Assembly (NCBI RefSeq): GCF_949987535.1
Contig: NC_080066.1
Span: forward strand, 135,388,335 to 135,452,334
Direction: 5' to 3'
DNA: 64,000 bases
From: Balaenoptera acutorostrata
Taxonomy: Eukaryota > Chordata > Mammalia > Artiodactyla > Balaenopteridae
The notes under the pieces are model-generated. The model saw nothing but the letters and a program-made list of their open reading frames with translations. It was not told where the DNA came from and did no database searches. How positions within the stretch are numbered: the stretch's first letter is position 1; the number at the start of each line of letters is the position of its first letter. The position numbers and the translations under genes were made by a program. Positions 10,700 through 21,282 of this stretch are shown here, piece by piece.

Positions 10700-11022
10700 T
10701 TTTTTTTTTTTAATAGCTACTTTATTTATTTATTTTTGGCTGTGTTGGGTCTTCGGTTCGTGCGAGGGCTTTCTCTAGTTGCGGCAAGTGGGGGCCACTC
10801 TTCATCGCGGTGCGGGGACCGCTCTTCATCGCGGTGCGCGGGCCTTTCACTGTCGCGGCCCCTCCCGTTGCGGGGCACAGGCTCCAGACGCGCAGGCTCA
10901 GTAGTTGTGGCTCACGGGCCCAGGTGCTCCGTGGCATGTGGGATCTTCCCAGACCAGGGCTCGAACCCGTGTCCCCTGCATTAGCAGGCAGATTCTCAAC
11001 CACTGCGCCACCAGGGAAGCCC
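10700..11022 (-). mobile_element. CHR-2-like young SINE, first copy in the tandem duplication
   Basis: Perfect 17-bp duplication 'catattatttatgtttt' at 10683-10699 and 11023-11039, with a TTTT/AA integration site. Its tail includes 'aatagctacttt', shared with the SINE at 20.9 kb. The body carries the 24-bp internal duplication (units starting at 10798 and 10822). CpG-dense, therefore young. Confidence 0.97.
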
Positions 11023-11039
11023 CATATTATTTATGTTTT

Positions 11040-12153
11040 AAAATGGAAATACACACAGAGGTAGAGTCACTGAGCCCCTATATATGTACCAGTTAGTTTC
11101 AATATTTTGCCATACTTGTTTATTCTTGTCCCAATTAAATTTTTTAAAGCAAATTCTAGATATCATGTCATTTTAGCCCTAAATACATCAATATGTGTCT
11201 TTAAAAAATGCATTTTCCCCCATAACCACAGTACCATTATCCTACCTAACAAAATTAACAGAGTGATCTGACACCTAGCTTCTGAATTTTACTCTCTATC
11301 TTAGTATCATAAGATTCCTTTATGTCATCTAAAACCCAGATATGTTCAAGTTATATGTGGTATCATTTTTAGACTTGGTTTTCATTTACATAAAAATATT
11401 TGCATCTTGCAAATATTTGACTTTCTAACTTGTTATGGAAAATTTTAATCACATAAAAGTAGATGAAATGCATTAGTAAAGCCCCAGGTACCGATCACCC
11501 AGCTTTGACAGTAATCAAATCATGCCTAATTTTGTTTCATTTATTCCCCCTCTTCTTCCTCCTGGATTATTTTCAAGCAAATCCCAGGTATCATTTCATT
11601 TGGAGTCTAGTGCATCTTTAAAAGATAAGGACTCTTTAAAATAAAAAGTCTATCTATCTATCTATCTATCTCACCCCCCTTAAGTTCCTTAATATCATCA
11701 GATATCCAGTGTTCAAATGTCTGGTTGTCTCAGATATCATAGTTTGAATCAGTATCCATATAAAGTCCCTAATTTGCAGTTGGTTGGTAATGACTTTTAA
11801 GTCCCTTTTAATCTAGAGGTTCCCCTTGCTGCCTCTCTCATTTTCTCTCTCCCTTGAAATCTGTTTATTAAAGAAATCAGGTTTTATGTCCTTTAGAGTT
11901 TCTCAGAGTCTGGATTTTAATGACTCTATCCCTGGGGCTTAGCTTAATTAACATGTTCTTATGTCCTCTGTATCTCCTGTAAATTGGTGATTGAATCTGG
12001 AGGCATACTTCCTTATAGAATATATAATACATGCAAATGATAAAGGTTTAAAATGGTACAAAAGGGTATATATTGAAAAGTCAGTCATTTTCTCACAGTG
12101 TACCTTTAGGTGTCTTCCCCAGAAGCAATTATTGTGTGTAGAGTGAATGATAT
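11040..12153. mobile_element. Old LINE (L1ME-like) segment, first copy
   Basis: 'caggtaccgatcacccagct' and the following 'ggattattttcaagcaaatc' text match a familiar old mammalian LINE 3' region, with related text at 56.6 kb. It contains a (TCTA)n run at 11650-11671. No coding potential. Family name is from memory. Confidence 0.45.
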
Positions 12154-12187
12154 TTTTTTTTTTTTTTTTTTTTTTTAAAGGATTTTC

Positions 12188-12226
<39 letters not shown>

Positions 12227-12516
12227 TTTTTGGCTGTGTTGGGTCTTCGGTTCGTGCGAGGGCTTTCTCCAGTTGCGGCAAGCGGGGGCCACTCTTCATC
12301 GCGGTGCGGGGACCGCTCTTCATCGCGGTGCGCGGGCCTTTCTCTATCGCGGCCCCTCCCGTCGCGGGGCACAGGCTCCAGACGCGCAGGCTCAGCAATT
12401 GTGGCTCACGGGCCCAGCTGCTCCGTGGCATGTGGGATCTTCCCAGACCAGGGCTCGAACCCGTGTCCCCTGCATTAGCAGGCAGATTCTCAACCACTGC
12501 GCCACCAGGGAAGCCC
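12154..12516 (-). mobile_element. CHR-2-like young SINE, junction (hybrid) copy
   Basis: Its left ~270 bp and its tail (T-run, 'aaaggattttc', long (TTTA)n) match the subtype seen at 55.25 kb, whereas its right ~98 bp and its right flank are those of the SINE at 10700. The left flank is 'gagtgaatgatat', the same text as the intact site at 13635-13647. There is no matching duplication on its right side, as expected for a recombinant element. Confidence 0.93.
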
Positions 12517-12533
12517 CATATTATTTATGTTTT

Positions 12534-13653
12534 AAAATGGAAATACACACAGAGGTAGAGTCACTGAGCCCCTATATATGTACCAGTTAGTTTCAATATT
12601 TTGCCATACTTGTTTATTCTTGTCCCAATTAAATTTTTTAAAGCAAATTCTAGATATCATGTCATTTTAGCCCTAAATACATCAATATGTGTCTTTAAAA
12701 AATGCATTTTCCCCCATAACCACAGTACCATTATCCTACCTAACAAAATTAACAGAGTGATCTGACACCTAGCTTCTGAATTTTACTCTCTATCTTAGTA
12801 TCATAAGATTCCTTTATGTCATCTAAAACCCAGATATGTTCAAGTTATATGTGGTATCATTTTTAGACTTGGTTTTCATTTACATAAAAATATTTGCATC
12901 TTGCAAATATTTGACTTTCTAACTTGTTATGGAAAATTTTAATCACATAAAAGTAGATGAAATGCATTAGTAAAGCCCCAGGTACCGATCACCCAGCTTT
13001 GACAGTAATCAAATCATGCCTAATTTTGTTTCATTTATTCCCCCTCTTCTTCCTCCTGGATTATTTTCAAGCAAATCCCAGGTATCATTTCATTTGGAGT
13101 CTAGTGCATCTTTAAAAGATAAGGACTCTTTAAAATAAAAAGTCTATCTATCTATCTATCTATCTCACCCCCCTTAAGTTCCTTAATATCATCAGATATC
13201 CAGTGTTCAAATGTCTGGTTGTCTCAGATATCATAGTTTGAATCAGTATCCATATAAAGTCCCTAATTTGCAGTTGGTTGGTAATGACTTTTAAGTCCCT
13301 TTTAATCTAGAGGTTCCCCTTGCTGCCTCTCTCATTTTCTCTCTCCCTTGAAATCTGTTTATTAAAGAAATCAGGTTTTATGTCCTTTAGAGTTTCTCAG
13401 AGTCTGGATTTTAATGACTCTATCCCTGGGGCTTAGCTTAATTAACATGTTCTTATGTCCTCTGTATCTCCTGTAAATTGGTGATTGAATCTGGAGGCAT
13501 ACTTCCTTATAGAATATATAATACATGCAAATGATAAAGGTTTAAAATGGTACAAAAGGGTATATATTGAAAAGTCAGTCATTTTCTCACAGTGTACCTT
13601 TAGGTGTCTTCCCCAGAAGCAATTATTGTGTGTAGAGTGAATGATATGTTTTT
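12534..13653. mobile_element. Old LINE (L1ME-like) segment, second copy
   Basis: Exact-looking copy of 11040-12153, including the (TCTA)n run (13144-13165). At its right end, 'gatatgttttt/atta' (break after 13653) is the empty integration site for the SINE at 12154 in its pre-recombination state. Confidence 0.45.
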
Positions 13654-13757
13654 ATTAAGCTGTTATATCACCAGTAAGCATACTAAATATACTAGTAATT
13701 CTGAAGATATAAAGATTACTAATTTGTACATTTTAGAATTTGATTTTTTAAAATTTA

Positions 13758-14014
13758 TTTTTAATTTTGTTGTTGTTGTTGTTTGTTTTATTTGGCTGCA
13801 TTGGGTCTTAGCTGCGACACGTGGGATCTTCGTTGCGGCATGCGGGATCTTTTGTTGTGGTGTGTGGGCTCCAGAGCACGCGGGCTCAGTAGTGCGGTGC
13901 ACGGGCTTAGTTGCCCTGCAACATGTGGGATCTTAGTTCCCCGACCAGGGATCGAACCCACGTCCCCTGCATTGGAAGGCGGATTCTTAACCACTGGACC
14001 ACCAGGGAAGTCCC
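13758..14014 (-). mobile_element. CHR-type SINE (CHR-1/CHR-2 intermediate)
   Basis: (GTT)n-containing tail at 13769-13786, several 'gtgggatctt' units and head 'actggaccaccagggaag'. The short duplication 'taaaattt' at 13750 and 14015 places it in the 3' tail of the antisense L1. Confidence 0.88.
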
Positions 14015-14923
14015 TAAAATTTTTTTATATTTTATTGAAGTATAGTTGATTTACAATGTTGTGTTAGTTTCTGGTGTACGGCAAAGTGATTCAGTTATAC
14101 ATATATATTCTTTTTTATATTCTTTTCCATTTTAGGTTATTACGAGATATTGAACATAGTTTCCTGTACTATACAGTAGGACCTCGTTGTTTCTCTATTT
14201 TATATGTAGTGGTTTGTATCTACTAATCCCAAACTCCTAATTTATCCCTCTCCCCTTTCCCCTTTGGTAACCATAAATTTGTTTTCTATGTCTGTGAGTC
14301 TGTTTCTGTTTTGTAAATAAGTTTATTTGTATCATATTTTAGAGCTCACATGTAAGTGATATCATATGATATTTGTCTTTCTCTGTCTGACTTACTTCAC
14401 TTAGTATAATAATCTCTGGGTCTATCCACATTGCTGCAGATGGCATTATTTCATTCTTTTTTATGGCTCAGTAGTATTCCATTGTGTGTGTGTGGGGTGT
14501 GTGTACGTGTACCACATCTTCTTTATCCATCTGTGGATGGACATTTAGGTTGCTTCCATGTCTTGGCTATTGTTAATAGCACTGCTGTGAACATTGAGGT
14601 GCATGTATGTTTTTGAATTATAATTTTCTCCGGATATATGCCCAGGAGTAGGATTGCTGAATCACATGGTAACTCTAGTTTTTTAAGGAACCTCCATACT
14701 GTTCTCCTTAGTGGCTGCACCAATTTACATTTCCACCAACCGTGTAGGAGGGTTCCCTTTTCTCCACACCCTCTCCAGCATTTATTGTTTGTGGAGTTTT
14801 TAATGATGGCTATTCTGACTGGTGTGAGGTGATACCTTGATTTGCATTTCTCTAATAATTAGTGATGTTGAGCATCTTTTCATGTTCCTGTTGGCCATCT
14901 GTAAGTCTTCTTCAGAGAAATGT

Positions 14924-15311
14924 CTTTTTATTTTTAAAGAATCCATGATAAACTTTATTTTTTAAAATGTGTTTATTTATTTATTTTTGGCTGTATTGGG
15001 TCTTTGTTGCTGCATGTGGGCTTTCTCTAGTTGGCAGTGAGTGGGGGCCCCTCTTCGTTGCGCTGTGTGTGCTCCTTGTTGCAGTGGCTTCTCTTGCTGT
15101 GGAGCACGGGCTCTAGGCACGTGGGCTTCAGTAGTTGTGGCTTGCAGGCTCAGTAATTGTGGCTCGCGGGCTCTAGAGCACAGGCTCAGTAGTTGTGGTG
15201 CACGGGCTTAGATGCTCTGCGGCATGTGGGATCTTCCCGGACCAGGGCTCGAACCCGTGTCCCCTGCATTGGCAGGCGGGTTCTTAACCACTGCACCACC
15301 AGGGACGTCCC
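14924..15311 (-). mobile_element. CHR-2-like SINE inside L1
   Basis: Long A/T-rich tail at left, head 'ccaccagggacgtccc' at right. Duplication 'agaaatgt' at 14916 and 15312. It splits the ORF2 remnant. Confidence 0.92.
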
Positions 15312-16091
15312 AGAAATGTAATTTTTTGATTGGGTTGTTTGTTTTTTTGTTATCGAGTTGTATGAGCTGTTTGTATATTTTGGAAATTAGGCCCTTGTCA
15401 GTCGCATCCCTTGCAAATATTTTCTCCCAATCTGTAGGTTGTCTTTTTGTTTTGTTTATGGATTCCTTTGATGTGCAAAAGCTTGTAAGTTTGATTAGGT
15501 CCCATTTGTTTATTTTTGCTTTTATTTCCATTGCCTTCAGAGAGTGAGCTAAGAAAATATTGCTATGATTTGTGTCAGAGAATGTTTTGCCTGTGGTCTC
15601 TTCTAGGAGTTTTATGGTGTCCTATCTTATATTTAAGTCTTTAAGCCATTGTGAGTTTGTGTATGGTGTGAGGAATTGTTCTAATTTCATTGATTTACAT
15701 GCAGCTGTCTAGCTTTCCCAACACAACTTGCTGAAGAGACTGTCTTTTCTCCAGTGTATAGTCTCGCCTCCTTTGTCAAAAATAATTGACCATAGGTGTG
15801 TGGGTTTATTTCTGGACTCTATTCTGTTCCATTGATCCATATGTCTGTTTTCATGCCAATACCACACTGTTTTGATTACTGTAGCTTTGTGGTATTGTCT
15901 GAAGTCTGGGAGGTTTATGCCTTTAGCTTTGTTCTTTTTCTTCAGGATTGCTTTGGCAATTCTGGGTCTTTTGTAGTTCCATATAAATTTTAGGATTATT
16001 TGTTCTAGTTATTTGAAAAATGTCATGGGTAATTTGATAGGGATCACATTAAATCTGTAGATTGCTTTGGGAAGTATGGACATTAGAATTT

Positions 16092-16329
16092 AATTTAAAT
16101 AGTGTATAAGTATATGATGCCGTTTAAGATGTGGTATTTTCTTTTTGGCGAAGCAGAATTTTTAAGGTGAGGTGGTAGCTAATTAGAAATTGTTTAAGCT
16201 AGATTCCTTGGCACTGCAGTGGACTACTCTTCACACAGTGAACAACATGAAAAGTAACCCCGTTAAGGGAAACATTAAAAAGAATCTTTATTAACATTAT
16301 TCAATGTCTGATACAGTTAGCTTTATTTT
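16092..16329. other. Unassigned DNA
   Basis: Nothing recognised. Confidence 0.35.
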
Positions 16330-16480
16330 CTCAGATATGAAGATAGTGGAGTTCTGTGGTTTCTTCATGTAAAATGAGGGCAATATTTATATCAATGGGC
16401 TTTGGTGGGTCTTGAGTGAGAAAGCTCCTAGCACAGTACAAAGTGTGGAAGAGATACTTGAATGTTAGCTTCCTTTTCTA
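16330..16480 (+). mobile_element. Probable MIR fragment
   Basis: 'ttcatgtaaaatgagggcaa' and 'cctagcacagtac' occur in MIR order. Diverged. Confidence 0.5.
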
Positions 16481-17403
16481 TAAGCATGGCCATAATTAAC
16501 CATGAGACTCTTCTGCTTAAGTAGAATATTTTGGGTACAAGATGGGTGGCCAGGGAAACCATACCCAGTTTTAAGGGTTAGGTTGGGTCAAGAACAGGTC
16601 TGCTAGAGTGAGCCAGGGTGTACAATCTGAGTCACTTGGTCAGGACAGGTTGTGGAACTGCTGGTTAGAACAGGTGAGTTATGCCACATGTACCCATAGT
16701 CCACTACTATTTCTTGTGGTCTCTCCCCCCCACCTCAGCTCCCTCCCCAGTGGTTTTGCTGTCTGACAGACAGTACAGTTCAGAAGATAGGCATTAGATC
16801 AGTTTTAGGTGTACAGGAAGAACAGTGATTGGATTACTGGGAAGACAAGCAGCAGTGGGGGGGGGGGGCCATGGGAAGCCAGGGACCAAGCAAGCTGACT
16901 GGCCAGAAGATGTAGATGTAGCTCTAGCTGCACAAGAGCAAGCTGGTTACAAAGTTATATGCAGAAAGTCTAATGAGAACAAAAATAGGGGAACACTTTC
17001 TGGCTCCTTAAATGATAGTTTCTTTCATGAGACCAACCTAAAAACAATTTACTGGTAAGAGTATTCCAACTAAGCTTCTAGGTTTGAGTTGTGGGATATC
17101 AGCTGGGGACGACTTTTGGATTTTATTTCTGTTTACCAGCTAGATCAGACATTTGGACCTGGGATAATGACCATCTGTTAATTTGCCTCTGCTTGATCAT
17201 GTAGGAAATTTGTATGATGTTAGGCTAGTTAATAGGATAGAAATGTAAATGCCTTTGCTCACATCAAGTGATTCCGTAGTATTTTGTTTGGGAGAAAGTA
17301 TAGAGATAGCGGAGTGTTCTCAAGGAAACTCCCTTTAGTTGTTATTTTTCTCATAGCTAGACGTGGGTCTGAATACTCTGTGACTAGAGTAGGCTTTATA
17401 ATT
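16481..17403. other. Unassigned DNA
   Basis: No gene. A run of 13 G sits at 16857-16869. The 77-codon frame at 16825-17058 begins next to this run and has no family features. Confidence 0.4.
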
Positions 17404-17415
17404 AGAAAGTAGTGC

Positions 17416-17712
17416 AGGGACTTCCCTGGTGGTGCAGTGGTTAAGAATCCGCTTGCCAATGCAGGGGACACGGGTTCGAGCCCTGATCCAGGAAGATCCC
17501 ACATGCTGCAGAGCAACTAAGCCCGTGTGCCACAACTACTGAGCCTGTGCTCTAGAGCCCGTGGTCTGCCGCAAGAGAAGCCACTGCAGTGAGAAGCCCG
17601 TGCACCGCAACGAAGAGTAGCCCCCGCTCGCCGCAACTAGAGAGAAAGCCTGCGCACGGCAACGAAGACCCAACGCAGCCAAAAATAAATAAATAAATAA
17701 ATATTTAAAAAA
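17416..17712 (+). mobile_element. CHR-2-like SINE
   Basis: Full head with A and B boxes, body and (AAAT)n tail. Duplication 'agaaagtagtgc' (17404) / 'agaaagtagggc' (17713), one mismatch. Confidence 0.96.
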
Positions 17713-17724
17713 AGAAAGTAGGGC

Positions 17725-18400
17725 TAAGTGGTTACTTACTAGATATGGGAAACAAATTGTATGGTGTTTCCTGGGTTTAGAGAAGAATTGATTAAATGAT
17801 AAGAAATTGTTTTCCCTTGGTTGGCAAGGTTCTTTCTAAATCCAATCTAATAGTCTTTGGGCAAATATGTCCAAGTATAAGGGACTTGCCTGTGATTTGA
17901 ACTAAATCTGTTTCCTTTTTCTGGTGAATAATGAAATAGTAAAGGGGCTAATAGTTGTCAGCTTGTGAAGGGATTCTGAGGCAAGTAAATCTTGCCACCA
18001 CTGTTTGCTCCTAGTGTTCCTTAATTTAAGCAGGTAGTTTTATGTTCCTGTTCTAGAACAACTCTGAAAACAAATATATTGGATCAGAGTGGAGTGTAAG
18101 AAATAGTCAAGGACATTGTGCATTCATTGACTGGAGTAGAAGGTACCCACATGGCCTACATTATTCTCATACAATAGAACAACCTAGTTAAAACAGATAG
18201 ATAAAAAATATTTTAATGCGTATTAATTTCTAGAGTTCTTTAAGACCCTCCCCCTCTTTTAAGCACAGGCTGTTCATTCTTTTCGATAAAATTTATGTGT
18301 TATCATCATTACAGGAATTGCTCCAGCTGTTGAAAAATAATTATACTAGAGTGAGCACTTGTTTTGGTTTGCTTTGAACAAAGTAGACAACACCTATCTG
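17725..18400. other. Unassigned DNA with one arm of a direct repeat
   Basis: The 93-bp stretch 18090-18182 is repeated in diverged form at 19249-19344. Otherwise nothing recognised. Confidence 0.45.
18090..18182 (+). repeat. Diverged direct repeat, copy A
   Basis: Shares 'tggagtagaaggtacccaca' and flanking text with copy B about 1,160 bp downstream, at roughly 80-85% identity by eye. I do not recognise the family. Confidence 0.75.
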
Positions 18401-18545
18401 CATGATTATAGTATCAACTGGGTATTGTGCTGAGTGATCTAATCCTCACCACAACTCTGAAATATCAGAAGTAGTGACTTGCCAAGGCCATAGAACTAAG
18501 AAATGGTTATTCTTAGAGTAGAGTCCAGGCTTTACTAGAAGTGAG
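18401..18545 (-). mobile_element. MIR fragment
   Basis: 'atctaatcctcaccacaact' then 'gacttgccaaggccatagaa' is the reverse complement of the MIR core. Diverged. Confidence 0.7.
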
Positions 18546-20345
18546 GTGATATTTTGCTTAAAAATTTGTGTGTGTGGGGTGTTATTTAAGTAATTTACTG
18601 TATCTAAGGCTATGATATCATAATTTACTAACTTTTACCAGGTTTTAAAAATTAGAATTTGATAGCTGAGACAACACCCCCCTGTGCCCCCCAACATGGA
18701 GATAAACTAGGATTGGAGTCTCTAGTTTCGTAGGCGTTAGCCTGTGGGGAGCTGTTGGGAAGGGAAGAATTTGAATCCCCTTTCTATTTCTGTAGTTGTA
18801 AAGTTTCTGGAAGTCTTGGAGCCATGGGAACATGTTTTGTTTTTTCCTTATCCCCTTAATTTCCTTCTCCCTCATCTTTCCACTCCCACTCCCCAATAAA
18901 AATAAACATATTTGTGAAAGAGGGCTAAGGGTATTGTGAATCCAGCAGGTTCAGACAAGTGTTGTAAGTGTGAAGGGCAGGAAGCCATGTTTGCTAGGAC
19001 CAAGTTACTGCCTGAGAAGAAATGTGTCCTTAGAGAAGAGAAAGCCTGGGTACAAGGGTAGTAAAGAGGGAGACAATTTCAGTCCCTCTTGAAGACTGTC
19101 ATTCATGTGGATCCTATAGGGCTAATGTAAAGAGGAGTTGTCTCACTAGACTGATGGAAGCCCCTCGTTGTTCTGTGTCCAAGTGGATCAGAGGTATTTT
19201 CTTTCTGAACTATAGTGAGTGGTCTGTTGAGCACATAGGAGCTGAGTGTGGAGTCTTAAGTAATAGTCAAGCACATTGTGCATTCATTGCCTGGAGTAGA
19301 AGGTACCCACAGTGGCCTGGGTTGTTCTGACACTCTAGAATAGACAGAAGAGAATAACAAAAATGAAACAGTTCTCAGTTCCTTAAATTTTAGCAGTTTG
19401 TTTTGAGATCCATTTATAATAGTAAATAAATTTATAAGTGAGTTGAATCAACAAGTTTTTGCTGGGTTGCTATTGCAACTCTAATGGTTCCTTTCCCTAC
19501 TGGGAATCCAGGTGGACATTTTTAGAGAGGGAGAGGAATTCCTCAGGTCCACACAGGGCGTGGCAGAGTGGAACTGGAAGCTCACTTCCAGATGCTTCCT
19601 CAGACAAAACTTGTTCCCTTTGGGAGGCTGCTGGGTGATGCCCACTATTCGGAACAACTAACAGTCCTGAGAACCCATAGCAGCACGTAGTAGGCGCTGA
19701 GTCGACAGACTTTGTTAATTGAGTAAATGATTCTATCGGGACACAAAAAGCAAGCCTTGAGGCTGGGAGGGGATCCTCAATCTTGTCTTCAAACAGGAGG
19801 TCTTGCTCCTTTTTGGTGTGGGTGGGTGAAATGGGGCTTGGGAAGGGAAGAGGTGCATCATGAATTCTTTTGTAAACAGAGGACAACGGGGTGTTGGGAA
19901 GAGGCTGTGAGCAGGCACATCCCAGAAATTGAGCACAGAGGACTCAGTGGCTGGACCCTTACCTCTGCTCTCTCCGTATCACACTGTCTCCCACCCAGGA
20001 CACAGGGCGAACAGCTCACCCAGGTGGACTCTTGAGAAAAGTACTTGATTATGTCACCTGGCATAACTGTTCACCTGGCATTGGTGATCTGCTGAAAAAC
20101 ATTTGAGATGTATCTCATATACCCCCATGAACTTGGGACTATGAATGTACCAGGGTCTAATACTACGATGGTATGAAATAAATAAACTTCCTCATTTTGC
20201 ATTTAGGTTTTTCAAACTTTAAGTTTGAAAAGCATGCTGTTAGTTCTTTGGCAAAGCTCTCTGAAGTTGAACAATCTTTGCTCATGGAATGACTTCCCTA
20301 CCACTGGAGAGGTTCAGGCTGTGTGATCTCTTAGGGGATGGGTTA
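18546..20345. other. Unassigned DNA
   Basis: 1.8 kb with no recognised repeat apart from copy B of the direct repeat. Overlapping frames at 19497-20064 on both strands have no family features. This is one of the longer stretches that could be single-copy. Confidence 0.4.
19249..19344 (+). repeat. Diverged direct repeat, copy B
   Basis: Partner of 18090-18182. The flanks do not match well, so the shared unit is about 95 bp. Confidence 0.75.
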
Positions 20346-20416
20346 TAAAAATATATTGGTACACCTGAAACTTACATAATAATTGTATATCAACTATACC
20401 TCAATTAAAAAAAACA
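20346..20416 (+). mobile_element. L1 3' terminal fragment
   Basis: 'ggtacacctgaaacttacat' then 'tatatcaactatacctcaat' and a short A tail is the classic 3' end of L1 in cetartiodactyls and carnivores. Only about 70 bp were inserted. Confidence 0.85.
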
Positions 20417-20556
20417 CTATAGCTGTATGAAAGGCTGTGTTTTAAAAAGGCACCCCAAATGATCACATCCTAATATTAAAGCTGACTGTGCAAAAAGTAA
20501 ATTAAAATAATAAAAGGGACTAATTTTTTCCCCACTGATTGAACCCAACAGTTCTT

Positions 20557-20917
20557 TTTTTTTTTATTTTAATAAATCATTTATTTATTTATTTATTTAT
20601 GGCTGTGTTGGATCTTTGTTGCTGTGTGCGGGCTTTCTCTAGTTGCGGTGAGTGGGGAGCTCTTTGTTGCGGTGCGAGGGCTTCTCATTGTCGTGGCTTC
20701 TCTTGTTGCGGAGCACGGGCTCTAGGAGCGCAGGCTTCAGTAGTTGTGGCACGTGGCTCAGTAGTTGTGGCTTGCGGGCTCTAGAGCTCAGGCTCAGTAG
20801 TTGTGGTGCACGGGCTTTGTTGCTCCACGGCATGTGGGATCTCCCCGGGCCAGGGCTCGAACCTGTGTCCCTTGCATTGGCAGGCAGATTCTTAACCACT
20901 GCACCACCAGGGAATCC
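20557..20917 (-). mobile_element. CHR-2-like SINE, first of a stacked pair
   Basis: Older-type body. The left copy of the target site 'cccaacagttctt' is at 20544 and the middle copy at 20918. Confidence 0.95.
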
Positions 20918-20930
20918 CCCAACAGTTCTT

Positions 20931-21269
20931 TTTTTTTTTTTTTAAAGCATTTTTTTTTTTTTATAGCTACTTTATTTATTTTTGGCTGTGTTGGGTCTTC
21001 GGTTCGTGCGAGGGCTTTCTCTAGTTGCGGCAAGTGGGGGCCACTCTTCATCGCGGCGCGGGGACCGCTCTTCATCGCGGTGCGCGGGCCTTTCACTATC
21101 GCGGCCCCTCCCGTTGCGGGGCACAGGCTCCAGACGCGCAGGCTCAGTAGTTGTGGCTCACGGGCCCAGCTGCTCCGTGGCATGTGGGATCTTCCCAGAC
21201 CAGGGCTCGAACCCGTGTCCCCTGCATTAGCAGGCAGATTCTCAACCACTGCGCCACCAGGGAAGCCCC
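20931..21269 (-). mobile_element. CHR-2-like young SINE, second of a stacked pair
   Basis: The tail 'atagctacttt' and the 24-bp internal duplication place it in the same subtype as the SINE at 10700. Flanked by the middle (20918) and right (21270) copies of the same 13-bp site. Confidence 0.95.
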
Positions 21270-21282
21270 CCCAACAGTTCTT

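Larger units (their letters stand above)
10683..13653. repeat. 1,494-bp tandem duplication
   Basis: Sequence from 11023 to about 12153 recurs at 12517-13647 with a constant offset of 1,494 bp; by eye I find no substitution in the ~1.13 kb of non-SINE sequence. Each unit begins with a CHR-2-like SINE, but the two SINEs differ at eight positions and in their tails. All differences lie at or left of 12418; from there to 13647 the copies match. This pattern points to a hybrid SINE at the junction (see findings). Confidence 0.93.
13742..16082 (-). mobile_element. 5'-truncated L1, antisense
   Basis: Starts with the L1 3' end ('tacggcaaagtgattcag' at 14077), then antisense ORF2. On the minus strand at 14523-14723 the frame reads '[17 protein letters not shown]', and at 15330-15531 it has '[20 protein letters not shown]', both L1 ORF2 C-terminal hallmarks. 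SINEs at 13758 and about 14924 interrupt it. A candidate 9-bp duplication 'ttagaattt' sits at 13733 and 16083. It is non-functional. Confidence 0.87.

Noticed and set aside
10700..12516. CpG island or promoter at the CpG-dense stretches
   Set aside because: CpG density coincides with the young SINE bodies only and drops at their TSDs.
12147..12590. 147-codon frame reading through a T-run and a SINE
   Set aside because: Starts in low-complexity sequence, ends in the duplicated old LINE, and has no protein family features.
14523..14723. Frame with reverse-transcriptase-element similarity as a possible active L1
   Set aside because: Only a short piece of ORF2 remains, interrupted by SINEs and stops; the element is 5'-truncated.
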